64,000 bases of DNA from Cyanoderma ruficeps (taxonomy: Eukaryota > Chordata > Aves > Passeriformes > Timaliidae), in the NCBI GenBank assembly GCA_008694505.1, contig VZDJ01000056.1, forward strand, positions 562,461 through 626,460, read 5' to 3'. Within the stretch, counting starts at the first letter, position 1. Each line of letters starts with the position of its first letter. Under the pieces are notes generated by a model. That model saw only the letters and a program-made list of their open reading frames with translations. It was not told where the DNA came from and did not search any database. This document shows positions 42,538 to 55,265 of the stretch, piece by piece. The position numbers and the translations under genes were made by a program.

Positions 42538-45500
42538 CTTTTCATAGTTCTATTTTTCCAAAGAAAACAAAAAAGAATTATAATAGGTAACAAGTAGAAG
42601 GGTTTAAAAATGTTTTATATTTATAAGTAGGTGTTTAATAAAATTAATTGAGAAATCAAAATTAAATTCAGAAAAAACAAATGTTACTTAAGCGGAATTA
42701 AAGAGAAGTCAAGTTTAATATTATTAATATTGAATAAAAATTGACATTAATAAAATTACATGCTCTAGTGAACTCCCTCCCATCTCCAGCTACTCCTGAG
42801 CTGGGCTCCAGCTCCCCTTGTCCTTGGGAAAGCTGCTGTTGCTGCTGACAAATGCCATGGGCTGCGGTGTCACCGGGAGTGCTGTGGCCACATTCATAGC
42901 AGGGTGTGGAGCTCTTCAGCTTCCTACCAAAAAGGGAGATATGATTGCAAACCCCGATGTGCTGAGGGAACAGGAGCCTCCTTCCCACAGCCGTATCTGC
43001 CTCCATGTGTTTCCTTCCCAGCAGCTTCCCCACAGCAATCACAGGGTGTTTGCCCTTGGACATCTCCTGGCAGCTGCTGGCAGGGGAGGTCTGAGGTGGA
43101 TCCTGCCCTCAAGCACTGCTGCAAACAGCTCAGTCCTGCTCAGCCCCAGAAACCTGACACAGTGCTTGCAATGGAATTGGGAAAAAAAAAATGTAAAGTC
43201 TGGTTAGTCTGGGTGAGAGCCTTACAGGGGAGCAGCCAGTTGAGAAATTACTCCTCAGCTCACAGTGTTTGCCATGAAGTTTTCCTAAATAGACCAAATC
43301 CAGCTCCTGCATATGGAAAATGCCAGTGTTCTTCCATGCTTCTTGACAGTCACACAATCAGTGTCAAATCCTGGAGAGCTGGGCCTTCAATCGCTGCTTT
43401 CTGTAGCTGATTTGCATGCCAGGGTTGTGCACAGATTGTGGTGACGTTCCAGCTTCACCAGCTGTGCTCCAAGCCCTGCTTCTTCATGTGAGAAATTTAG
43501 CCAAACCATGTCTTTTATGTTACTTTATGCTCTTGTTTTCCTTCATGAAGCAAAAGTTTAAAAAAAAAAAAAAAGGCAAACTCCCCACAAAACTCCAAAG
43601 CCTGAACCATTTTTTACTTTGAAAACACCAAAGAATCCTGATCAGGGTACAAAATGTAGTAGAATTTTGGCACTGTTAAGGCTGCAGCCTTGTCTCCTGT
43701 GCCCTGTAGAAATCAGTCCCAGCTTTTTCCCTGCTGCAGTTCTGCTCCAGCCAGACCAGTTGTTCTGCCTGGTTAAACCTGTGCCTTGTGTTTCATGAGC
43801 AGTGTAAAAGATCCTTATTGCTGTTCTAAAAATACAATGTACTCAACAATCCTAATCCAGCAGTGCAAGACAACACAGGTTTCTTTCATTAGTGGCTCGT
43901 GGTAGGCATTGCTGAATCTAGTTCAAACAATTACCATTCAATTTTGTATCTGCAGGCAGTGTAATAAACTTGAATATAGTTTTCACTCTGATCAGTCACA
44001 CGAGAGGTATCTCCTTACTGCTGCATCCCCTTAAGCATCCTTGTTCCCCCATATGTGCATTCTGGCAAGTGCTGCATCCTTCCCATCTTTATTTTATGTA
44101 CAGACCTTGGCCAGGGCTCCTTGTTTTGGGAGTTATTTAGGCAGCCCCTCCTCAAAGTGCCACTGGAAATGCACCCAAAGCCCAAATTCTGAGCCTGATG
44201 GGCTGGACCAGAGTGTCCAGCCAGGAGTGTGGTGATGGGAGCAGCCTGGTTGGGTCTTAATCTTCAAGGTTTGGGGGTTTGGTGTTGTTTTGGTTTGGTG
44301 TTTTTAGGAACAGTGCCATGAAGAATAGCAGGAAAAGGTGAAAGGAAAGATTTACTAAACTCTTCACGAAATAGGCTTGTGTTCTTGGTCCCAATTAATG
44401 TTCTGACATGGTTTTTTCTTCTAAATCTTTTGTCTTACTTGTGCAGAAAATGCAGCATGAGTTTGTTGCAGGTGAAGATTGGGCCTTTGTTGAAGCCACA
44501 CCACTGCTGCATGTTGTAGCTGACCACAGTTTATTTTGAAAAGAGCAGTTGGACAAAGTGAGGTCAAGGCAGTTGTGTAATGTGAGCCAAAAAATGAGAG
44601 GGAAGAAGTCTGCTAGATGAAGAATTGCAAGGTTTGCATCCTTCCCCAAAAATGAACTTCTTGGTGAAGTTTCCTTGCATTCCTAGATGAGCTCTGCTAG
44701 ATTTCATTCTGTGGGGATCGATCCAGAAGGAACCATGGCATGGGATTGCAGGGGAATGTGATGGGCAGGCTGAGAGAGCCAGGGAAGCTCAGCTCTTGCC
44801 TGTGGATGAAAATGTCCATGCCAAGGGGGCACTGACTGCTGTGGGTCAGCTCTGACTTATGCCTGGGCAAAAGGGGGCTGCAGCTGACAGGGCTGGGGAG
44901 GATCTGTTTGTAGACCTCAGGGAGCAGAGGATCATCCTCGTTAATTCTGTGTGTGAACGGAAACTTAAATAAGGCTAACGAATCATGTAAAAGAAACTAC
45001 TTTAAAAGCTCAGGCCACCAAAGCTGGATAGATTTCTACTGAATGTTGTGTCAGGTGGTGCAGTGTCACTCAGGAAAGCATGTGCATGTCCCAGGTTATC
45101 ACACGTGCTCAAAGGGGCTCCCTTCCCAGAGCTAATGCTGCTTCAGGGGGCAGGGAATAAACAAAGAGCACAGGCAGCCTCCAGAATGGATGTTCCTAAT
45201 TAGCTTTTTTGCTTTTTCTTTATGTCTGAGCTGTGAAAATTGGCTGCAGCACTCCCCGTGATTATGCCTTTGCCTACTACAAATTTTGCTGATGTTTGGT
45301 AGAGGGAGAAATGGCAATTACGCAACCCGCAGGTGCCGTGGTTGCACTCCAAGGTGTGTTGATGAAGTAAACAGCCCTGCAGGATCAATTTCCCCCTGGT
45401 TCAAAGCTGAGCATGTCTTCTGCAAATCTGCTGATGCTGAAAGATGTGACTCCTCACATGTCCAAATCTCAGAGCCAAGCAGGCACAGAGAGCTCCAGTG

Positions 45501-45904
45501 AAGGAGTGACCTCCTTATGTTTCCTGAAGGTTGGGCTCTAATGTGTCGTGCAAAAGCAAACATTACTGTTTCATCACGTCCTGGTATAAAAAGGGCTCAG
45601 TTCCTCATCAGTGCAAGTCAGGCTGTTGATAGGGCGAACATGAAGAATTCTCATTAAGGCTTTGTCTGTTACAGAAGGAAATGCAGCATGGGGCTGGGGA
45701 AGGCGATGTTCCCTCTGCTTTGCCTTCTGAAAGGCAGAGAATGCAGAGGCATTCCAGGCCCACAGGTGCAGTTTAAGCCTTACACTGACTCCAGGTACTG
45801 GTGTGAAATACTTGCACAGTGAAATATCCCCTCCCACAGAAATGCATCTCTGCTTTATCAAATGCCACCCAAAGGGAACACAGGGCTGACTTCTCTTTGC
45901 ACTG
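42538..45904. other. Single-copy noncoding DNA with a poly-A run
   Basis: Bases 42540-42780 are very AT-rich. A run of 15 A lies at 43560-43574. No L1-like or CR1-like body precedes the run, so it is not evidently the tail of a retrocopy. Frames at 42818-43410 overlap on both strands with no domain. Confidence 0.5.
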
Positions 45905-45995
45905 CCGAGTGGTTTGGGTGGGAAGGGACCTAAAGATCACCTAATTCCAACCCCCTGCTGGGGCAGGGACACCTTCCACTTGTCTTGTTCTTGCT
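45905..45995 (-). mobile_element. CR1 LINE 3' end, short
   Basis: Reverse-orientation fragment: GAGTGGTTTGGGTGGGAAGG, GACCTAAAGATCACCTAATT, CCAACCCCCTGCTGGGGCAG and GGACACCTTCCACTTGTC. About 90 bases. Confidence 0.85.
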
Positions 45996-47786
45996 GTGTC
46001 CCCTCAACAACTCCTGATCTCCTTTCTAGTGCAGGCTCTGCTGGCTCATCTCTCCCATCTCAGGCATGGTGCTGTCACACACCTCTCCAGATCTCGAGGA
46101 ATCTCCGGTGCTCTGTGCCTGTAAGATTTCCCACTTCTTGATCAAATTATTTTGTATCTTCTCTCTGGTGTCTAAAACACTTCAGTCTTCTGTGCAGTGC
46201 TAGGTAATGAGTTTAAACTGATTTTAAAACAGCTGAGTGTACCTTCAAGACAGCTAGGTATATTTTGTAGGGGGAAAACTAATTGGTGAGAGAATGAAAA
46301 AATCCCTTCTAACATTTTCACTCTGAACACTGAAGGGTAATTCTGTAACTTAGTTGTAACTCAGCCTTGGTTTTGTCTCTGTTAAATTTAGGCCCCCAAA
46401 GAGCCTCCAGCACACATTTGCTCCCAAAATCTCACTGGTAGTTGCAGGAAAATTGCACCAGGAGGACACCATAAACTGCACAATGGCAGATTTCCTTGGG
46501 CTGGGGATGGTGCAGAGAGAAAATCTGCAGCTGGAGGGATGGGACACACACAAAGCCCAAACACACAGAAACCCCAAACACACACACCACGAGACCCACC
46601 CTAAAAAAAACCCCAAGCAAACTCTCCTCTTCGGGTGGAGAGGGAGCTCTTTGGGAGGCTTTTTGTAGGAAACACAGCGTGAGGAGTGTTGTGCAAGGCC
46701 AGGGGCTGGCACACAGCTGCCTTTTACCTGGATGGAACAGCGGAGCTGGGGAAGGTGGGGCAAGGCAAGCCTGGGGCAGCAGGTGTGACAAGGACCTGCT
46801 ACAAAGGGAGTGGAGCACTTTGGGCTGGAATGGCTGTGAGAGGATAATGGGGGGGGCACTTGGAAAGAAATGGTGGCTCTGTTTACTCACCATCCCAAGC
46901 TGGCACTTGTTTTTGGGGAGGGTGGAAGGCATTCCCTTTTCTGCTGGCACTGCTAACACAAAAGAACCTGAGCTTGTGGGTGTGGAGGGATATAAACCCG
47001 GGGAAATGGTGACTTGCTGCATGGTTAGCTGTGGGGAGCTCAGGAAAATGAGTGGCTGTTTGCTCCCTGGACTTCCCCCTGAGGAGAGGGGAATGTCTCT
47101 GGAGGTGAGAACTGCTATGGGCAGCACGGTCTGACTGCAGCTGTGGGTGAGGATCCCTTTCACTGGCAGAGAATTCACTGGCAGAGAATTCCTTTCACTG
47201 CTGGGTGCAGCAAACCTGTGTGAAAATCTCACACGAGTCAATCCTTGCAAATGTGGCTTTGTGGAGAGGAAAGCCTCTGGTTTGGCAGGTACAGCACAGC
47301 TCTCACGAGACACTTGTGATTAATGTGGCTTTGACATCTCTGCCCCACCATCTGCTACCCAAGGAGAGAAAATTTGGAGTGTTGCAGCTGCTGCCTCTGA
47401 GCTTCCAGTCAGGATTCAGGCTTTAATGGAATATTTACCTCACAAACCAATGAGATCTTGCTCTCAAGCCGCTGATGATCATTCCAAAGAGCAAATTGGT
47501 CATTTGCTGGTTTCCCTTTCCCTGTTTTGTGCCAGGCAGCAGGGCAGGGCTGGCAGCTCTGTGCTTCTGCCTGGCAGAAGGACCTGTCTGAAAATGGGCT
47601 CTGCAGCAAAAATGCCCAGGTTTGAAAAGAAAATGCCATTTTGCCATTTTTTTGAAATCTGTTATGGCTGCTGGGAGGTGTAAGGGGACGATGGGATCAG
47701 GAGTCATCATGGCTCAAGGGGGCCAGGATGAAATGATGAGGAGGATGATGTCACCTGGATTGAAAATCTAGTGCTGAAAATAGTAG
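45996..47786. other. Single-copy noncoding DNA, nothing assignable
   Basis: A CA-rich stretch lies at 46545-46620. A 293-codon minus-strand frame (47313-46432) is open, but it starts from GTG, not ATG, is Ser/Pro/Leu-rich, and is overlapped by a 212-codon plus-strand frame. I treat it as chance. Confidence 0.5.
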
Positions 47787-47940
47787 TTTTTTTGTTGCGT
47801 GTTTGTTGTTTTGGTTTTTGGTTTGGTTTGTTTGTTTTGGGTTTTTTTTTGAGGGGGTGTTGGTATTTTGGGTTGTTTTTGGTTTTGGTGACTTTGGGGG
47901 GGGGTGTTTTTTTGTTGTCTTTTTTTGGTTTTTTTTTCAG
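47787..47940. repeat. G/T-rich low-complexity tract
   Basis: Second tract made almost only of G and T on the plus strand (GTTTGTTGTTTTGG, GGTTTGGTTTG, a run of G near 47896). It is similar in character to 15990-16235, though not alignable base by base by eye. The frames across it come from composition. Confidence 0.85.
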
Positions 47941-50900
47941 TAAGCCAATAAGGTCCCATCAAGGGAATTGATTCTGGGTTTTTGTCTCTTCCTCCCCCTT
48001 CCCCAGTGTGCACTCCTAATGCTTATAAAAAGTAAAGAGTCACTTTGTGTTTTGTTTTGCTTTCCCTTAAATGGGGATGTTCCATCTACTCTCTTCTCAA
48101 GCCTGATCAAGCCTTCTATTTGATCCCAAATAGCCCAGGTTTTCAGTTTATGGAATTATGAATAAAGGCTTCATGTGCCATTTAAGATGCACGTTCCTTC
48201 TCATTCAGAAGTGTTTGGCATTTACCCTTCTTATTTAAACATGTTTAAGCGATTCCATTACTAAATACTGCTGGAGGGAACCAAAGGGGGAGAAGGAACT
48301 TGGCATCAGTCCCAGTGCAATTTGGAGGCGAAGGTCTGAGGATGCTCACTATCCTATAGAATGACAGTAATTAAAATTAATGAAAAATCACTGCATAACA
48401 CCCACCACTTGACATATTTCCTCAGGTGATTTTTGCAAAAATCTCCAAGAGAGACCTGTGGCTTGGGGCTTTGAAGTTCCCCAGCCCCTCCTCAGTCTCA
48501 CCTCGGCTTTCATAAATGCAGGATGATAGCTGGATAAATATTCCCAAAGAAGTTCAGTACTTAGGACTGCTCTGTCCTAAGTAGCTTAATTTCTTTCTCA
48601 AGATGCCTTTGTAAAGCTGCATTTGTGCCCAGGTGGAAGGATTGGCATTTGGGGAGCTGCTCAGCCCCGTGGCAGGGATACAATTCCTTGCAGAGTCAGC
48701 AAGGAACATCAGGGCTGGTGGAGGGGTGGAGGGTGAGAGGAAAAGAAGCCCCAACAAAACACAGCCAAGAGCCCCAAAACAAGTTAAGAAACTCCCAAAC
48801 CCCACCCCAAAAAACCAAGCCTCACAAAATATCCTGTGTGAAGATAAATCTGTTTGGTTGGTGAAGAAAAACAGATTCTTCATACTTCAAAACTTTTTGA
48901 TTGTTTGTGGCCAACAGCATGAGTGTGGTAAGGCATGGGACAGGAGGCCCACAGAAACAGCTATTTCTCCTTCATTTAAAATCCTTGGGTTGGTCCCCTG
49001 TTTTTTGTTGGGTGGAGGGATCTCACACCGGGATGCCGAAAGGCAAACTCAGTATTTGACAAACTTTGAGGAAGAAGCCCATATTTTGTGGGGTTTTTTT
49101 CCAGGTGAAACAGCGCTGAAACAACCCTATTAAATTGTCTCTTCCTGTTGCTACCACATGGTGCCACCTACCCAGGTCTGTGGGTTCTCTTTCAGGTGAA
49201 AAGAATTTCCTGACCTCTTTTTATTTTTTCTTTTATTTTTTTCCCTAAAAAACAACTAAGACTTAAGAGAAAATTCTTATCTATTTGTGAAAATCTTATT
49301 TTTTTCCTCGCTAAGAAAAAAGATCAACATCAGCATGTCAGGCAGAAGAGTTTCCAGTGTCACTTGGAAGTGACATTAAAAGGCTCTTTTGCATCAGCAC
49401 AGCATCTAATACATAAAATCCTCATGCTTTACCTCAGTGCTTGTGAACAGTCAAGACATTTGATTACCCTAAGGAGAGAGACAGAGTTGTTTTTGTCTTG
49501 GTACTCCTTATTCTGAGTTACTCTTTGTTTTTTGTCATGTTGCAAATCAGCAGCGAAGAAAACTCACTCAGCAAGCAGTAAAAGCAGCAACAAATGTTTA
49601 CCCCTTGGGATATGTACTCTGGAGAGAAATCCCCACCCAGAGTGAGCAGACACCTCCAGGTCTGCGTGTGCAGGTTCAGCTTGACTTGGGATACGGGCAC
49701 TGAGCCAGCCAAGGAATCACAATCCAGGGCTGTGCTTGGGGTTAAAACATTCTCCCTCCAACAGGTTAATAAGTGATCCACGAAGCTCCAGAAGCATCAG
49801 AACTGCAGCTTGAAAGATCTGATATTAAATCTCTAAAATAAACATTGAGAACTAGAGAAAATAAATTGCCCTGTGAAAGAATTGAGTAATATTATGATTT
49901 CCCTCTTCCTCACCCCTTGAATATATTGCTTAATCTGTCCTAAGACCATAATTACCATCCTTAAGAAGGATGTGCATGTGGGTGCCTTGGGTTCCACAGT
50001 CTGTTTTCTTTACAGCAGCAAAGAGGGCCTTTTCTGACTTTATTACTGTCAGTGTTTAAATAACCTGGACTTTGGGCAAGATTCTCATGCCACATCGATG
50101 AGGATGACTCCTGAGTTCAGAGCACTCAGTAGGATCCTTGACACCGATTTAATGAAATTTTAGCTTGGCGAAGTGTCTTTTCTGTAATACGCAGTACAAA
50201 AATTGAGTATACCCCATTCTCCCCACAATGCCTGAGTTCCAGGTTGGTTCCTCTGCGCTTTTCCTGTGATGGTTTCACACTCTGAATTAGAAAAGGTTGA
50301 ATTGGAAATTCTTCCAGGAGTTGCACGTCTTTGCAAAGATGGAGCTTGTGTTATAATTTCTGGGCCGGTGCCATAATGTCTTGGGCCGTGTTATCCCCAT
50401 TCAGGAGTTTCTGGAGAATGATTATTTATGGAGATTTTTGCTAATGAAATCCTGTTTGTTTCAAAATTGTCACACCTACAGCAGCAGTGTGATCACACCC
50501 TCAGGCTGTAAAATCCTCAGGGCAGCAACTCCTAGTTTGCACCAAAGTGCAAAACCCATAAAATACGTGAATCTGCCTTGCTCAGAGCATATGCATGACT
50601 GGCAAGTGCTTCCAGGAAAAATTGTGAATTCCTTTCTTTCCCAGAACTGTTCAATTCTGCCATTTTTCTTCAGTGAGTGTTGGAATTGAATTTTCAGCCT
50701 CTATTCTTGTTCGTTAACATTTTGTTCCTTCCTGTCTTGTCTTCCAGGTTTTATGACTACTTATTTATAGGTTTGTTTCTTCCAGGCGGTTAAATTGATC
50801 TTTAATTTTATTTCATGGCCACGGAGGAAAACAGCACAAGCTGCAGCAAGTTGGGAGGCAGGCAGGTATTGTGTGCACTTTCCTGAGGCTAAACAGACCT

Positions 50901-51147
50901 GTGCTCCACTGCTGAGGTGTGCTCTTCTGAGGAAGAGGATGATGAAGGACATCTGGAGGATTTGTGCTTTTATTGGGTTAAATGGAATAAAGGTGTGTGG
51001 TCAGTGGCTGGTGTGTGGGCTCAGTGACCAGGTCAGCCTGAGAGGACAGGGGTGGGTGTGGGCAGAGCAGGAAAACCCAAATATTTTGGGAGCAGAACAA
51101 ATCCTCACTGTGAGCCAGGGCCCCCAGAGCTCTTTGGGACTGGGATT
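47941..51147. other. Single-copy noncoding DNA, nothing assignable
   Basis: A C/A-rich run lies at 48740-48830 and T-rich stretches at 49218-49310. Bases 49850-50180 are AT-leaning and free of repeats. Open frames are short and have no domain. Confidence 0.5.
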
Positions 51148-51212
51148 CCAGGGATCTGCAGAGAGGTTTCACAGCAGGACCAGGGGTCTCGTTGGGACCT
51201 GTGCCTCGTGCT
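51148..51212. repeat. Direct repeat flanking the 400-bp segment, left copy
   Basis: Begins CCAGGGATCTGCAGAGAGG and ends GCCTCGTGCTG. It matches 51617-51687 with about ten differences, at a distance of 469 bases. The pair brackets the first copy of the 400-bp segment. Confidence 0.85.
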
Positions 51213-51611
51213 GCTCCACTGAGTTCAGGAAGACATCTGATCAAAGAGGACATCAAAAGCAGCACAATCTATAAAGCAATAGTGCCTGCATGCAGAGCAC
51301 ACTGCCTTGCAGTAAACCAGGAGAGATTTATTGAATTACTGCAAATTCTCATTGGGGTGTGGGTAGCACAAGCAAAGCTCACCTCTGGAGCTTTGAGAGT
51401 GATGATGGGAGGGAATGGAGGGAAGTGGATTGAGCTCTAAAGAAGAGCTCTGGTGTTTCTGCTGGAGGTTTTGGTGGAGCAGGGGCCAGATATGTGCTGA
51501 GATTCCTGCTCAGGCCCAGGGCTTGGCTGAGGCTGTGCTTGGCACCCCTGCCCGGCTGCCTGGCTCTGCAGCTGGCACACAGAGGCAACTTTACACGTTT
51601 GGAGTGCAAGG
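51213..51611. repeat. 400-bp duplicated segment, copy 1
   Basis: Nearly identical to 54865-55265. By eye I count one A/G change (CAAATTCTC against CAAGTTCTC), one C/T change (TTTACACG against TTTACATG) and a 2-base G insertion, about 99 percent identity over about 400 bases. It has no TG/CA ends, terminal inverted repeats or target duplication that I can see, so it is not evidently a transposon. Here it lies between two older 65-70-bp direct repeats. Confidence 0.95.
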
Positions 51612-51616
51612 GAAAT

Positions 51617-51687
51617 CCAGGGAGCTGCAGAGAGGTTTCACACCAGGACCCAGGGTCCCATTGGGACCTGGAATGTGCCTGGTGCTG
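51617..51687. repeat. Direct repeat flanking the 400-bp segment, right copy
   Basis: Matches 51148-51212: CCAGGGAGCTGCAGAGAGG, then TTGGGACCTG with a short insertion, then TGCCTGGTGCTG. The divergence between these flanks is greater than that between the two 400-bp copies. Confidence 0.85.
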
Positions 51688-54177
51688 GCAGCTCCTGCTC
51701 TGTGGGGTTTGTGCTGCTCCTGCAGCTGCTGGGGGGGTGCAGAGCTGACAGGCACCTGAGCAGGGCTGGTGCTGACGAAACAGGAGCTGTCTCCACTTGC
51801 CAGGCAGCTGTTTGGGAGCTGCAGAGATGCATCGGGGCTTTGCTACTGATCCCAGTACTTTGGGGGATAAGATTTGCCACTTTGTTCCTGTGCCTTGAGC
51901 AATTGTCATGTTTTCAAAAGAAAATTGCTCTGCTGCAGTCCTGATTTCCACTTTTTGAGGGCTGTTTTTCATCTTCACCTTCTCTCTGCTTTTATGGGAC
52001 AGAGGAAATCCTTACCCTGACAAGAGGCAGCAGTTTCCCCCCAAGACGAGGGGGTCAGGACGTTTGGGAGGTGACAAGTGCCTCTGTCACAGTGCTGGAC
52101 ACATGGCAAGTGCCAGGCTGGATGGCTGAGGGACCCTGCCATGCACTGTGGGCTCTGGGAACATCCTGGTGCTCGGCCCCAGCACTTGGCTGTGACAGAA
52201 AGCACCTCACACACACAAAATGAACTCCTTGTTCTGCAGGGCAGAGCTCAGGCTGGCCCCAGGATCTGCCTACATGGCCAAAGGACAAGGTGTTACCAGT
52301 GCCAAATGGAGCTCACACTGGAACAAACTGGGAGCTCCCACTGGACCGTGGAAGCTCCAGCAGCAGCTTTGCCGGGCCAGGGCTGTCCCTGCTAACCCAG
52401 CAGATTCTGACCCACAGCAGATCCGTTTGCTCAGATACCTCAGAGTAACTTCCCAGCTTTGGTAGAAAAAAGAATTCTCAGTTTTTCCAGCAAAACAAGT
52501 TGTTGCTGCTTTACCCAGTTCAGGAGCCCTAATTTATTTCAGTTTTGAAAGCAGTTTTTGAAAGGGATCTCAGTAGGATTAAAATTTATGCCAGAGGTAG
52601 GTAAAAAACACCCCCTTTCCCTTGTCACAGCAGCAGGAAAATCATCAAGGGCTGTTTCACATAGAAACCACCTGCCTCCAATGAAATAACTGGATGCACA
52701 AACTTAGGATTTAATACCAATCTTATTCAGTGTTTTTTTGCAGGTTGTGCAGAGTAATGAAGTCTGGCATAAATTGTATAAAACACTCTGATAATTTTTT
52801 TTTATTAATGTTGCCCAAGTTAGAGAACTAGCACATACCTAGTATTGACTTATTTCTTTGTTTGTTTCTCTCTTATCAAGTTTCAGGCGTTTTTGAGAGT
52901 TTGGCAGGTGTCCCTGCTCCCCGAAGGCCTGGCTGATTTATCCCCTCCCTGTGCAGGGCCGAGGGAGCTGTGTGCCAGCTGCCCTGCCTGCTCTCCTGGG
53001 ACACTCCCAGCCCTCACCCCGAGCCACTCCGCTGCCTCCCCAGCCAGGACACTGCTCTCTGCAATGTTTATTGCTCTGAAAACTGTATTTTTAACGAGCA
53101 CTTTCAGGAAATGTGTTTGTAAACACAGATTTATCTCTAGTTTGCTGCCTCCCGAGGAGATAACTGGGGAGTGTTTCCTCCTGCTCTGTCTGGACCTCCT
53201 GATCCCTCACTTAACCACTTGCAGCTCTCAGCCTTTCCTGTATCATCACTCCATTTTCAAACTATGGCAAATTAGGCTTTTTTTTTTTTTNTTTTTTTTT
53301 TTCTTTAAGCCATAAATTATGATTTCCTGGATTTGACTTATGCTTTTTAATTAATATTTCCCCCATCCCTTTCCCCTTTCCAGAAAGTCCTTATCTGGCA
53401 GTTCTCCAGGAGAGGTTCTGCCCCAAGTCGAAATCCTGCCTCAGGATTTCCTGGTTTTGCCTCAGCTTATTGCATGTCCATGGAGTCATTCTGCAAACAA
53501 ATTAATTTCTCCTTGTCTAGAAATTGTAGAGCTCTTTCATCCTGTCCTTCTCCAAAGGGTGTTAGAACAAACCTGTCTGCGGGGCTTGCAGGGCACTGAG
53601 CACTGTGTTATCTTTGGGGAGCAGCCAGGTGCATCTGCAGGTAGAACAGGAGCAAGAGAGGCTTGAAAAACTGAGAGACAGCAAAAGCAAATGGTGCAAA
53701 TAACTGCTTGTTCCTCTTGTGTTTGTGGATTAAACTAAATGGGTGCCATCACCCACACAGACAAAAAATCATCTGCTTTCTCCTGCACCTTGTTTTGGAG
53801 AGAAACCGCTCCCTTATCTGCCCCTTCTTTGTGCAGGAATGTTGAAAAGTTACAGCAAGTTTTCCTCCGTGCCTCTTCTGCAGGCTTTGACTGAAAATCT
53901 CAGGGTTCTGTTGCCGACCAGCTTTGGAGCTCTGGCTTCCTGCCCTGCAGATCTTCCACTGCAGACATGAACAGAGCTGTGGGCTTGTTTGGCTTGGAGT
54001 CGAGCTCCTCACAGGGGATTTGGGTGGCTGTGATGCCAAGTGGCATGGCAGGGTTCTGAGCATCCCTGCCCTCCTCTGTCAGCAGTTGACAATCTGTCAC
54101 CAGCTAAAACTCACAGGCACCCAGGAAAAAAAGCAGCAGATGCCAAGCAAACTGCTCACTGGCTTTGGGTGAGGTTT
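51688..54177. other. Single-copy noncoding DNA with a poly-T run containing an N
   Basis: A poly-T run lies at 53278-53302 with a single unresolved base at 53291. Frames of up to 156 codons overlap and have no domain. This is the spacer between the two 400-bp copies; it contains no retroviral motif that I recognise. Confidence 0.5.
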
Positions 54178-54285
54178 TGGAATCACAGAATTGTTAAAGT
54201 TGGAAAAGACCTTTAAGATCATTGAGTCCAACTGTCAACCCAGCACTGCCACGTTCGCCTCCAATCCATTTAGTGAGTTTCTAAC
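54178..54285 (-). mobile_element. Old CR1 LINE 3' end
   Basis: Reverse-orientation fragment: GGAATCACAGAATTGTTAAA, GTTGGAAAAGACCTTTAAGA, TCATTGAGTCCAACTGTCAA, CCCAGCACTGCC. The GACCTTTAAGATCATTGAGT block marks the older CR1 subfamily also seen at 6375. About 108 bases. Confidence 0.88.
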
Positions 54286-54864
54286 TGAAGAGCACGTTGT
54301 GGGTTTGCTGGGCTTTGGGAAGTTCTCTGGGTTGTTTTTTGCCCTCTGTGCAGCTCAGGCCAGGGCTGTCACTGCGGGGTGACACTGGCTGTGTCACTCC
54401 TGCAGGGGATCACAACGCTGATACTGGAGCATGGTGACAAAACCTGATTCTCTTCCTCATTCTTCCAATCCTCTGCTCTGTGCAGGGATTTCATCTCTCT
54501 GTGGGCAGTGGAATCTCCTCTAACTTGTCTCTCCATGGCAGGGAAATGGAGCACGTGGACAATGTCCACAGGTCCTGCTTGTGGGAGGCACTGGGCAACA
54601 GCTCTGCCACAGGGACTGGCTCCTGCTTTCTCCTACCCTGTGCTGGGTGAGTTTTGTACTTCATACATTTTTAACAAGAAAAAAATGCGCTGGGTGGGCA
54701 GGACGTGCTGCCAATGCTGTACTTTGTCTATTTTTAGGCGAAAATAAAATCTGCACATTTGTAGTTGTTGCAATGGGGAACAAATCTTCTCAGGCAATGC
54801 TGAAGTTAAAGACAGGTGGATGTGCTGGTTGTGCTGCCATCCAGGCAGGTGCTGCTCTGAAATA
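54286..54864. other. Single-copy noncoding DNA
   Basis: Nothing assignable. Its right edge is the exact start of the second 400-bp copy. Confidence 0.5.
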
Positions 54865-55265
54865 GCTCCACTGAGTTCAGGAAGACATCTGATCAAAGAG
54901 GACATCAAAAGCAGCACAATCTATAAAGCAATAGTGCCTGCATGCAGAGCACACTGCCTTGCAGTAAACCAGGAGAGATTTATTGAATTACTGCAAGTTC
55001 TCATTGGGGGGTGTGGGTAGCACAAGCAAAGCTCACCTCTGGAGCTTTGAGAGTGATGATGGGAGGGAATGGAGGGAAGTGGATTGAGCTCTAAAGAAGA
55101 GCTCTGGTGTTTCTGCTGGAGGTTTTGGTGGAGCAGGGGCCAGATATGTGCTGAGATTCCTGCTCAGGCCCAGGGCTTGGCTGAGGCTGTGCTTGGCACC
55201 CCTGCCCGGCTGCCTGGCTCTGCAGCTGGCACACAGAGGCAACTTTACATGTTTGGAGTGCAAGG
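54865..55265. repeat. 400-bp duplicated segment, copy 2
   Basis: Same orientation as copy 1, 3652 bases downstream, about 99 percent identical. The 65-70-bp direct repeats that flank copy 1 are absent here, so only the inner segment was copied. Immediate flanks (GAAATA on the left, AGATTA on the right) show no clear target duplication. Confidence 0.95.

Noticed and set aside
43560..43574. Poly-A run as the tail of a processed pseudogene
   Set aside because: No coding-like or recognisable mRNA-like sequence precedes it and no target duplication was seen.
46432..47313. 293-codon minus-strand frame overlapping a 212-codon plus-strand frame
   Set aside because: It also begins at GTG, has biased composition and no domain, and covers CA-rich low-complexity DNA. 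Openness on both strands suggests base composition, not coding.
51213..55265. The 400-bp pair read as two LTRs of one provirus
   Set aside because: Neither copy starts TG or ends CA, no primer-binding site or polypurine tract was seen at the inner edges, and the spacer shows no retroviral frame. There is also no target duplication.
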